Of a stretch of 7,535 nucleotides of DNA, positions 1 through 6,341 are shown piece by piece (position 1 is the first letter of the stretch; each line of letters opens with the position of its first letter). The position numbers and the translations under genes were made by a program. Under the pieces are notes generated by a model that worked only from the letters and a program-made list of their open reading frames with translations, was not told where the DNA came from and made no database searches. The stretch is taken from positions 1-7,535 of the forward strand of contig JANQIS010000191.1 of the NCBI GenBank assembly GCA_028282045.1, written 5' to 3'. The DNA is from Gammaproteobacteria bacterium. Its GTDB lineage: Bacteria; Pseudomonadota; Gammaproteobacteria; Francisellales; CACEW01.

Positions 1-1435
1 TAATAACCTGATACATCAAGGGTTGCGTTGCCATTGGCTCATCAGATTCATTATGGCCGTGGCGACGATAACACACCAAATCAATAATCACATCTTTGCG
101 GAATTTCTGACGATACGCAAACGCCAGTTTGGTCACACGCAAAACGGCTTCCGGGTCATCACCATTAACATGGAAAATCGGTGTTTCCATCATTTTACCG
201 ATATCAGTGCAATAGGTGGTGCTGCGTGCTTCTTTATGACTGCTGGTGGTAAAACCTACCTGGTTATTAATAACGATATGAATCGAACCGTATGTGGTAT
301 AGCCCGGGCACAACGACATATTCATCGTTTCCATCACTACGCCCTGGGCAGCAAAAGCGGCATCACCATGAACTTGAAGCGCCATGACTTGATCACCTTG
401 ACGATCATGACGTCGATCCAAACGCGCTCGTACTGAGCCTTCCACCACCGGATTAACAATTTCCAAGTGCGACGGGTTAAAGGCTAACGCCATATGCAGC
501 TTACCGCCTTCAGTCTGGATATCAGAAGAAAAGCCATTGTGATATTTCACATCGCCCGACAGTAAATCGCTAGCATGCTTACCGTCAAATTCAGCAAATA
601 AGCTCTCAGGAGATTTGCCCATGACATTGACTAAAACATTTAAACGCCCACGATGCGCCATGCCGATGACCACTTCTTTAATACCATGATCACAGGCAGC
701 ATGCATGAGATAATCGACCATGGGAATAAGACTATCACCGCCTTCTAAGCCGAAACGTTTCTGTCCTACATAGCGCATGCCAAGATAACGCTCTAAGCCA
801 TCAGCCGCAACCAAGCGTTGCAACAACCATTGTTGCTCATCATTAGAAATCGCTAACGCTTCTGGTGCTACCTCAATTTGATCACGCAACCATAAACGCT
901 CTTCTTCATTAGTAATGTGCATATACTCATAGCCGATATGGCCACAGTAAATACGCCGTAGTTCAGCGACAATGTCTTTGAGCTTAAATGCCTTACCGTC
1001 AAAGAAACTGGGTAAATTGAAACTTTCTTGCAAATTGGCCTGGGAAAGTTTTTTATGTTCCAGTGTTAGCTGGATTTCCTGGTCACGCTGCCACAGCCCA
1101 AGCGGGTCGAGTTCGGCTTCTAAATGGCCATAGGTGCGATAGTCATAGACCAGGCGCATGACCCGGGCAAAGGTCACGCCTTCACCACCACCAACTGATT
1201 CAGTTGCTATTGCAGTAGGATGCTGTGCGAGTGCTTTAAAAGCCGCTTGTACTTCGCTATGAATGGCTTCGCTGCCGGCAGCACCATTACTGAGCGTGGT
1301 GAAATAATCTCGCCATGAGGCAGGAACTTGGCTGGGGTCTTCAATAAAAGCCTCATACATTGCTTCAAGATAGGCACTGTTAGTACCATCTAGTTGTGAG
1401 GATTGCCACCAAGTTTGCATGCTTCCATCTGACAT
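1..1435 (-). CDS. sucA: 2-oxoglutarate dehydrogenase E1 component, N-terminal half (truncated by window edge)
   Basis: This is the thiamine-diphosphate-dependent E1 subunit of the cytoplasmic 2-oxoglutarate dehydrogenase complex, which decarboxylates 2-oxoglutarate and passes the succinyl group to the lipoyl arm of E2 (SucB). It starts at the ATG at 1435 (MSDGSMQTWW) and stays open to the left edge, giving 478 codons where the family has about 930-940. Visible signatures are the N-terminal E2-contact region (TWWQSSQLDG, residues 8-17), GMAHRGRLN with H261 (E. coli H260), FNPSHLE, the diphosphate motif HGDAA around residue 358, NNQVGFTT from residue 390, and CYRRHGHNE near the edge. The Shine-Dalgarno AAGGAG at 1447-1452 lies 11 nt from the ATG, rather far; an ATG at 1420 is the only near alternative and has no better site. 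It lies 59 nt downstream of sdhB behind a terminator, and sucB is expected beyond the left edge. The identification is secure; only the exact start and the missing half are uncertain. Confidence 0.97.
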   Translation of the reverse strand, partial: MSDGSMQTWWQSSQLDGTNSAYLEAMYEAFIEDPSQVPASWRDYFTTLSNGAAGSEAIHSEVQAAFKALAQHPTAIATESVGGGEGVTFARVMRLVYDYRTYGHLEAELDPLGLWQRDQEIQLTLEHKKLSQANLQESFNLPSFFDGKAFKLKDIVAELRRIYCGHIGYEYMHITNEEERLWLRDQIEVAPEALAISNDEQQWLLQRLVAADGLERYLGMRYVGQKRFGLEGGDSLIPMVDYLMHAACDHGIKEVVIGMAHRGRLNVLVNVMGKSPESLFAEFDGKHASDLLSGDVKYHNGFSSDIQTEGGKLHMALAFNPSHLEIVNPVVEGSVRARLDRRHDRQGDQVMALQVHGDAAFAAQGVVMETMNMSLCPGYTTYGSIHIVINNQVGFTTSSHKEARSTTYCTDIGKMMETPIFHVNGDDPEAVLRVTKLAFAYRQKFRKDVIIDLVCYRRHGHNESDEPMATQPLMYQVI

Positions 1436-1463
1436 AACTCAATCTTCTCCTTTATATATGTAT

Positions 1464-1490
1464 AAAAAAACCTTTCATTTGAAAGGCTTT
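1464..1490 (-). terminator. Intrinsic terminator between sdhB and sucA
   Basis: Read on the minus strand, CCTTTC (1486-1481), loop AAAT, GAAAGG (1476-1471) forms a perfect 6-bp stem followed directly by seven T (1470-1464). The A/G run before the stem can pair with the T tract and extend the helix to about 11 bp, as in strong Rho-independent terminators. It starts 4 nt after the sdhB stop and ends 28 nt before the sucA start. It would end or attenuate sdhCDAB transcription before sucA. Confidence 0.85.
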
Positions 1491-1494
1491 CATA

Positions 1495-2217
1495 TCATAG
1501 TGCACGTTGTAGCATTTTGGAGCGCAATTTACCAATCGCTTTAGTTGGATTCAAGCCTTTAGGGCAAACGCTCACACAGTTCATAATACCACGACAACGA
1601 AACAAGCTGAACGGATCTTCTAATGCTGCCAGCCGTTCATCAGCCGCTGCATCACGGCTATCGGCAACAAATCGATAAGCCTGCAGCAATCCCGCCGGTC
1701 CAATAAACTTATCCGGATTCCACCAGAAGGAAGGACAAGAGGTGGTACAGCAGGCACATAAAATGCATTCATATAAGCCATCCAGTTCAGCACGCTCTTT
1801 GGGTGATTGCAATCGCTCTTTGGCCGGTGCCGGCCCTGCTTCAGGAATCAGATAAGGTTTAACCTTTTCATAATTCTTATAAAATTGCGTCATATCGACC
1901 ACCAAGTCACGGATCACCGGCAAGCCAGGTAGCGGGCGCACGGTGATCGGCTGCTTAAGGCCACCAATCGGCGTGATACAAGCCAGACGGTTTTTACCAT
2001 TGACGTTCATACCATCAGAACCGCAAACACCCTCTCCACAAGAGCGGCGCACCATAATGGTCGGGTCTTGTTCTTTCAGACGTTCAATAGCATTGAGTAA
2101 CATCATATTACCACCGGCAGGGATCTCCAGCGTCATGTCTTGCATATAGGGCTTTTTATCCTGCTCAGGGTTATAGCGATACATTTTGAATCGTATTGTT
2201 TCGGTTGTTTTGCTCAT
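1495..2217 (-). CDS. sdhB: Succinate dehydrogenase iron-sulfur subunit
   Basis: SdhB carries electrons from the SdhA flavin through three iron-sulfur clusters to ubiquinone at the inner membrane. At 240 aa it matches the family length. The [2Fe-2S] ligands are C60, C65, D68 and C80 (SCGEGVCGSD); Asp in third place is also found in E. coli SdhB. The [4Fe-4S] ligands are C151, C154, C157 and C218, and the [3Fe-4S] ligands are C161, C208 and C214. Quinone-pocket residues P162 and W166 are present, but the position of E. coli H207 is R209 (RCRGIMNC). I choose the ATG at 2217 over the in-frame TTG at 2220 because the GGAG at 2226-2229 is 8 nt from the ATG and only 5 nt from the TTG. The start lies 12 nt after the sdhA stop, so the two are translated from one message. 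Confidence 0.98.
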   Translation of the reverse strand: MSKTTETIRFKMYRYNPEQDKKPYMQDMTLEIPAGGNMMLLNAIERLKEQDPTIMVRRSCGEGVCGSDGMNVNGKNRLACITPIGGLKQPITVRPLPGLPVIRDLVVDMTQFYKNYEKVKPYLIPEAGPAPAKERLQSPKERAELDGLYECILCACCTTSCPSFWWNPDKFIGPAGLLQAYRFVADSRDAAADERLAALEDPFSLFRCRGIMNCVSVCPKGLNPTKAIGKLRSKMLQRAL

Positions 2218-2225
2218 CAATACGT

Positions 2226-2229
2226 CTCC
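2226..2229 (-). promoter_or_regulatory. Shine-Dalgarno site of sdhB
   Basis: GGAG (within AAGGAGAC on the minus strand) overlaps the end of the sdhA stop region and lies 8 nt before the ATG at 2217. This spacing selects that ATG over the adjacent upstream TTG. Confidence 0.7.
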
Positions 2230-3999
2230 TTAGTACTTGCGCTCTTTGGGCTCAAACGCAGCGACCTCTTTGGGCTGCATATTGACCTTACGAGTATCTG
2301 TTCTATCTTTTTCAGCAAAGTATAGCGTATGTTTTTGCCATTTCTTATCATCACGCTCGGGAAAATCTTCACGACTATGCGCTCCACGGCTTTCAGTCCG
2401 ATAGTTAGCACATACTGCGGTGGCACGCGCCACTGCCATAAGGTTGTCTGTTTCCAAGGCTTCAACACGCAGAAAATTAAAGACGCCACTATCATCGGGT
2501 AATGCTGCATGGGATAAACGCTCACCCAGCGCTTGCAATTTTTTCAGCCCTTCCTGCATAGTCTCGCCGGTGCGAAATACGCCAAAGTCATTTTGCATCA
2601 CGTTTTTCATCTCAGCGCGGATCTGTTGGAAGTTCTCACCTTGCTTGGTATCGTTCCAACGATTCACACGCTGCAGGGCAAAATCAATATCCTCTTGAGA
2701 CACACTATGCTGAGCCAGGCCAGCGCGCAGTGCATCGCGCACAAAGTGCCCGGTTGCCCGACCAAACACCACCAGATCAAGTAATGAGTTACTGCCTAAA
2801 CGGTTAGCACCGTGTACCGAAACACTGGCACATTCACCAACGGCATACAGGCCCTCAACAATAACATTTTCATCCTTACCTGTTTTCGTGATCACCTGGC
2901 CGTGGATATTGGTAGGTAACCCGCCCATCATATAGTGACAGGTTGGCACTACCGGGATGGGTTTTTCAACCGGATCAACGTGCGCAAAAGTCTTTGCCAA
3001 CTCTCGAATACCAGGCAAGCGTGAGCTAATCACCTCTTCTCCCAAGTGGGTTAAATCCAAATACACGCACTGTACACCATTAAAATCGATACCACGCCCT
3101 TCACGGATTTCAGTCTGGCTGGCACGCGATACCACATCACGACAAGCCAGATCTTTAGCATTGGGCGCATAGCGTTCCATATAACGTTCGCCATCTTTAT
3201 TGCGCAACACCCCGCCTTCACCACGGCAACCTTTCGTTACCAAAACACCGGCACCGGCAATACCGGTTGGATGAAACTGCCAGAACTCAATATCTTGCAC
3301 CGCAACCCCGGCACGCAGCGCCATACCGATACCATCGCCCGTGTTGGCATAGGCATTGGTACTGGACTCATAAACCTGTCCGGCCCCGCCGGTAGCCAGA
3401 ATCGTGGCACGTGAGTGGAAAAAGGCCATCTCACCGGTTTCAATACAAAGCGCAATACAACCCACGATGGCGCCTTGATGGTTTTTCACCAAATCAATGG
3501 CATACCATTCAGCAAAGAATTGAGCTTGTTCTTTTAAATTGCCTTGGTACAAGGTATGCAGTAGTGCATGACCGGTACGGTCTGAAGCAGCGCAAGTACG
3601 TGAGGCCACTTTACCCGGATCAAATTCACGTGACATGCCACCGAAAGGACGTTGATAAATCCGACCATCTTCCAGACGGGAGAATGGCAGGCCCATATGT
3701 TCAAGCTCATAAACCACTTCCGGTGCCACTTTACACATATACTCGATGCAGTCCTGGTCACCAATATAGTCAGAACCTTTGACGGTATCGTACATATGCC
3801 AACGCCAATTATCTTCATGGACATTACCCAATGATGCCGCCATGCCACCTTGTGCAGACACGGTATGAGAACGTGTCGGGAATACTTTAGAAATAACCGC
3901 CACCTTATAACCGGACTTGGCAAGCTCCATACTGGCGCGCATCCCAGCACCACCGGCACCAACAATAATGGCATCGTATTCGTATCTTGTAACACTCAT
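2230..3999 (-). CDS. sdhA: Succinate dehydrogenase flavoprotein subunit
   Basis: SdhA oxidises succinate to fumarate on the cytoplasmic face of complex II and passes electrons to SdhB. The 589-aa length matches E. coli (588). The FAD-binding GAGGAG motif is at residues 14-19, and H45 in SHTVSAQGG is the residue expected to be covalently linked to FAD. Active-site residues are H243 (FHPTG), R287 (proton shuttle, RDVV), H355 (PTCHYMMGG) and R400 (HGANRLGSNS). The C-terminal RTESRGAHSREDFPERDD block is intact and ends in the typical Lys/Arg-Tyr tail. The ATG at 3999 lies 3 nt after the sdhD stop, with GGGG about 7 nt upstream as a modest ribosome-binding site. No catalytic residue is missing. 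The many overlapping open frames inside it are shadows of this gene. Confidence 0.99.
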   Translation of the reverse strand: MSVTRYEYDAIIVGAGGAGMRASMELAKSGYKVAVISKVFPTRSHTVSAQGGMAASLGNVHEDNWRWHMYDTVKGSDYIGDQDCIEYMCKVAPEVVYELEHMGLPFSRLEDGRIYQRPFGGMSREFDPGKVASRTCAASDRTGHALLHTLYQGNLKEQAQFFAEWYAIDLVKNHQGAIVGCIALCIETGEMAFFHSRATILATGGAGQVYESSTNAYANTGDGIGMALRAGVAVQDIEFWQFHPTGIAGAGVLVTKGCRGEGGVLRNKDGERYMERYAPNAKDLACRDVVSRASQTEIREGRGIDFNGVQCVYLDLTHLGEEVISSRLPGIRELAKTFAHVDPVEKPIPVVPTCHYMMGGLPTNIHGQVITKTGKDENVIVEGLYAVGECASVSVHGANRLGSNSLLDLVVFGRATGHFVRDALRAGLAQHSVSQEDIDFALQRVNRWNDTKQGENFQQIRAEMKNVMQNDFGVFRTGETMQEGLKKLQALGERLSHAALPDDSGVFNFLRVEALETDNLMAVARATAVCANYRTESRGAHSREDFPERDDKKWQKHTLYFAEKDRTDTRKVNMQPKEVAAFEPKERKY

Positions 4000-4002
4000 A
4001 AA

Positions 4003-4347
4003 TTAACCCCACAAAATGGCAATCGTCCAGACAAAGTAAACCAAGAAAGCAATGACGACGATGACTTGAATAAGACTACGCAAAACAGCGCAATGGATAT
4101 AGTCAGTAAAGATAGTCCACATCCCTATCCAGGCATGGGCAATCAAACTGAGTACGGCTAACAGAGTAAAATCACGCATCCAAGTGCACTGAAACAATGC
4201 CTTCCACGCGCCATAATCCAAACCACTATGGCCAAACAGATAGCCTACTAAAAACAATACGTAAGCAGCCAGAATCACCGCAGATACACGTTGAATGAAC
4301 CAATCTTTAAGTCCGGTACGAGTTAAATTGGTTATTGAATGAATCAT
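4003..4347 (-). CDS. sdhD: Succinate dehydrogenase membrane anchor subunit (cytochrome b556 partner)
   Basis: SdhD is one of two membrane anchors that bind heme b and ubiquinone in complex II. The protein is 114 aa with three membrane helices, at roughly residues 18-38, 60-80 and 88-112. H71 in LIAHAWIGMW is the axial heme ligand, and Y83 in FTDY is the quinone-site tyrosine. Both have the same numbers as in E. coli SdhD. R20 is also kept, and the protein ends in LWG, like the E. coli protein. Its ATG overlaps the sdhC stop (ATGA), so translation of the two anchors is probably coupled. The sdhA start follows 3 nt after its stop. Confidence 0.97.
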   Translation of the reverse strand: MIHSITNLTRTGLKDWFIQRVSAVILAAYVLFLVGYLFGHSGLDYGAWKALFQCTWMRDFTLLAVLSLIAHAWIGMWTIFTDYIHCAVLRSLIQVIVVIAFLVYFVWTIAILWG

Positions 4348-4727
4348 AGCAACTTTACCCCCATCCAGATCATGATCAGCACTGAAACGATAATGACAAA
4401 GGCACTGGCAGAGCGACCACCTTTTAAGGTCTCGGCAAATCCCATATCCATAAACAAATGTTTAATACCGGCCAGCAAATGATATACCAATGCTGAGAGC
4501 ATCACCCAGGCGAAGAACTTCACAGCAAAGCAATCGAAAAAGGTTGATGCCTGCTGAAAACCTGCCGGTGAACTGAGTGATGTAGCAAGCACCCATAGCA
4601 CAAAAGGGATAAACAAAAATAAAATCACACCGCTGATGCGATGCAGAATTGATGCTATGGCCATCAAGGGAAATTTATAAAAAAAGATGGCTTGGTGTCC
4701 GCCGTTATGAGCACGTTGATAACGCAT
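4344..4727 (-). CDS. sdhC: Succinate dehydrogenase cytochrome b556 subunit
   Basis: This is the first gene of the operon and encodes the larger membrane anchor of complex II. The protein is 127 aa with three hydrophobic helices, at about residues 29-50, 66-88 and 105-126. Diagnostic segments are IASILHRISGV, with S26 and R30 at the quinone site (E. coli S27, R31), and VYHLLAGIKHLFMD, where H83 matches the E. coli heme ligand H84. The first 18 residues (from MRYQRAHNGG) lack the usual RPVNLDL-type start, yet no other frame restores it. The ATG at 4727 has AGAGG (4733-4737) 5 nt upstream and a TATAAT promoter about 60 nt upstream, so I keep this start. Identity is firm from residue 19 onward. 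Confidence 0.96.
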   Translation of the reverse strand: MRYQRAHNGGHQAIFFYKFPLMAIASILHRISGVILFLFIPFVLWVLATSLSSPAGFQQASTFFDCFAVKFFAWVMLSALVYHLLAGIKHLFMDMGFAETLKGGRSASAFVIIVSVLIMIWMGVKLL

Positions 4728-4789
4728 AATAACCTCTACGACTTAATGAAAACGCCCGTAGTCTAGCACAGGAATTGACGACTTCCCAG

Positions 4790-4795
4790 ATTATA
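4790..4795 (-). promoter_or_regulatory. -10 element of the sdhCDAB promoter
   Basis: The minus strand reads TATAAT from 4795 to 4790, a perfect sigma-70 -10 box. Transcription would start near 4783, giving a leader of about 55 nt before sdhC. No good -35 hexamer lies at the normal distance. A TTGACT is present but 23 nt upstream, too far, so the promoter may need an activator or extra contacts. The box is seen in the sequence; its use is inferred. Confidence 0.65.
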
Positions 4796-4903
4796 CGCCA
4801 ATTAATCCACCCAAATTCAGTCAATACTGCTGATGGCTTAAATCCCTACATTTTTCGCTTCAAGCCAAAATTGGACAACCGGCTCTAAGACAACCTTATT
4901 TGC

Positions 4904-4932
4904 TTGATATTACAAACAATTGTAGCCATACT
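4904..4932 (+). promoter_or_regulatory. Sigma-70 promoter of gltA
   Basis: TTGATA (4904-4909, 5 of 6 matches to TTGACA) and CATACT (4927-4932, 4 of 6 to TATAAT) are separated by exactly 17 nt. The predicted start near 4939 leaves a short leader with GGAG at 4951-4954, 7 nt before the gltA ATG. A TTGGAC at 4871 was considered but has no matching -10 box. Confidence 0.6.
4911..4924. promoter_or_regulatory. Inverted repeat inside the gltA promoter spacer
   Basis: TACAA (4911-4915), four bases, TTGTA (4920-4924) is a perfect 5-4-5 dyad containing the palindrome ACAATTGT. It sits between the proposed -35 and -10 boxes of gltA, where a bound repressor would block RNA polymerase. The regulator is unknown, and a dyad this short could arise by chance in A+T-rich DNA. 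Confidence 0.3.
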
Positions 4933-4961
4933 TACCACACGCGAAAGATTGGAGATCAACC

Positions 4962-6245
4962 ATGAGCAAAACAGCCACTTTATCCGTTGATGGCATAGAA
5001 TACCAACTACCTATTAAGCAAGGCACGCAAGGGCCGGATGTTATTGATGTCAGCTCATTAGCAAAAGAAGCACGTTTCACCTTTGACCCTGGCTTTACTT
5101 CTACGGCCTCTTGTGAATCGAAAATTACTTTTATTGATGGCGGCAAAGGTATTCTGCTCTATCGCGGCTATCCAATCTACGACTTAGCCATGCAATGTGA
5201 TTTCTTAGAAGTATGCTATTTGCTACTCAATGGTGAATTGCCTAATAGACAGCAAAAAACTGAGTTTGAGCATAACATCACCTACCATACGATGATCCAC
5301 GAACAAATCGTGCATTTCTTCCGTGGCTTTCGTCGTGATGCGCACCCCATGGCTATCATGGTCGGAGTGGTTGGTGCGTTATCTGCATTCTACCATGAGA
5401 AATTTGATAGCCATGACGCTAAGGGGCAGCAAGAAATTGCTTATCGCCTGATTGCTAAAATGCCCACTATCGCGGCGATGTGTTATAAGTACGTGGTTGG
5501 GCAACCTTTCGTCTATCCACGTAATGAACTGAGCTATGCCGGCAATTTTTTGCAAATGATGTTTGCCACACCAACTGAAGAGTATAAGGTAAACCCGGTG
5601 TTTGAGCAGGCGATGGACCGTATTTTCACACTACATGCTGACCATGAGCAAAATGCTTCAACCTCGACTGTACGTCTGGCCGGTTCAACCGGTGCAAACC
5701 CATTTGCCTGCATCTCATCTGGTATTTCAGCATTATGGGGTCCGGCACATGGTGGTGCTAATGAAGCTGCACTCAATATGCTGCGTGAAATCGGCTCGGT
5801 GGATAATATCGATCACTACGTTGCCAAAGCCAAAGATAAGAATGACCCTTTCCGCCTGATGGGTTTTGGCCATCGGGTTTACAAAAACTACGATCCACGC
5901 GCTAAAGTAATGCGTGAGACCTGCGCTGAAGTGTTACAACAGTTGGGTGATAATAACAACCCGGTGTTTCAAGTGGCGCAAGAGCTGGAACAAATCGCCT
6001 TGAAAGATGCATACTTTATTGAGAAAAAACTCTACCCTAACGTGGACTTTTACTCTGGCATTATTATGAATGCTATCGGCATTCCCTCAAATATGTTCAC
6101 AGTAATCTTTGCACTGGCACGCACTGTTGGCTGGATCTCACATTGGATTGAAATGATGAATGACCCCAGTGCAAAATTGGGCCGTCCCCGTCAGCTTTAC
6201 ACCGGTGAGAAAGAACGCCCATTTGTGATGATCGATAAGCGCTGA
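4962..6245 (+). CDS. gltA: Type II citrate synthase
   Basis: GltA condenses oxaloacetate and acetyl-CoA to citrate, the entry step of the TCA cycle, in the cytoplasm. The 427-aa protein is collinear with E. coli GltA, including the N-terminal domain of the hexameric type II (Gram-negative) enzymes. The catalytic triad is H263 (GPAHGGAN), H304 (GFGHRVYK) and D362 (NVDFYSG); FDPGFTSTASCESKITFIDG and the C-terminal RPRQLYTG are also present. Of the residues that form the allosteric NADH site in E. coli, H109, T110, Y144, R162 and K166 are kept, but E. coli R109 is Y108 here and C206 is T205. NADH inhibition may therefore be changed. The ATG at 4962 has GGAG 7 nt upstream. The gene is transcribed away from sdhC and ends in a hairpin with a T tract. 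Confidence 0.99.
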   Translation: MSKTATLSVDGIEYQLPIKQGTQGPDVIDVSSLAKEARFTFDPGFTSTASCESKITFIDGGKGILLYRGYPIYDLAMQCDFLEVCYLLLNGELPNRQQKTEFEHNITYHTMIHEQIVHFFRGFRRDAHPMAIMVGVVGALSAFYHEKFDSHDAKGQQEIAYRLIAKMPTIAAMCYKYVVGQPFVYPRNELSYAGNFLQMMFATPTEEYKVNPVFEQAMDRIFTLHADHEQNASTSTVRLAGSTGANPFACISSGISALWGPAHGGANEAALNMLREIGSVDNIDHYVAKAKDKNDPFRLMGFGHRVYKNYDPRAKVMRETCAEVLQQLGDNNNPVFQVAQELEQIALKDAYFIEKKLYPNVDFYSGIIMNAIGIPSNMFTVIFALARTVGWISHWIEMMNDPSAKLGRPRQLYTGEKERPFVMIDKR

Positions 6246-6258
6246 TTTAAAGACAGTT

Positions 6259-6341
6259 GTAGGGCGAACAATTATCTCTTGCACTCATGAATACCCCGAT
6301 GTGATTTCTGAGCAAAGTGAGAATTTGTGGCCCTACTTTTT
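6259..6341 (+). terminator. Long-hairpin terminator of gltA, overlapping the 3' end of the convergent gene
   Basis: GTAGGGC (6259-6265) pairs perfectly with GCCCTAC (6330-6336), followed by TTTTT (6337-6341). Between them, further blocks pair discontinuously, for example ACAATT with AATTTGT and TTGCACTCA with TGAGCAA, giving a long imperfect stem rather than an open loop. The T tract faces rightward and so serves gltA. The stop codon of the minus-strand peptidase gene (6333-6335) lies in the right arm. A repeat-type element with terminal inverted repeats is an alternative explanation. Confidence 0.6.

Noticed and set aside
23..436. A 137-codon plus-strand open frame
   Set aside because: It is antisense to the well-conserved sucA coding sequence, has no ribosome-binding site and resembles no family.
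1451..1463. TATATAAA as a -10 box for sucA
   Set aside because: No -35 hexamer fits at 16-18 nt, and transcription would start at the ribosome-binding site, leaving it outside the mRNA.
2217..2525. Minus-strand open frame overlapping the sdhA end
   Set aside because: It is a shifted-frame shadow within sdhA, whose conserved C-terminus occupies the true frame.
3411..3995. Overlapping open frames of 123 and 153 codons within sdhA
   Set aside because: Both are shadows; the sdhA frame carries all FAD and active-site motifs here.
3850..4161. A 103-codon plus-strand open frame across the sdhD-sdhA junction
   Set aside because: It is antisense to two conserved genes and has low-complexity composition typical of shadow frames.
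4775..4796. TTGACG followed by TTATAC as a rightward promoter
   Set aside because: The two boxes are only 10 nt apart, too close for sigma-70, and the TATAAT on the opposite strand explains the A+T run.
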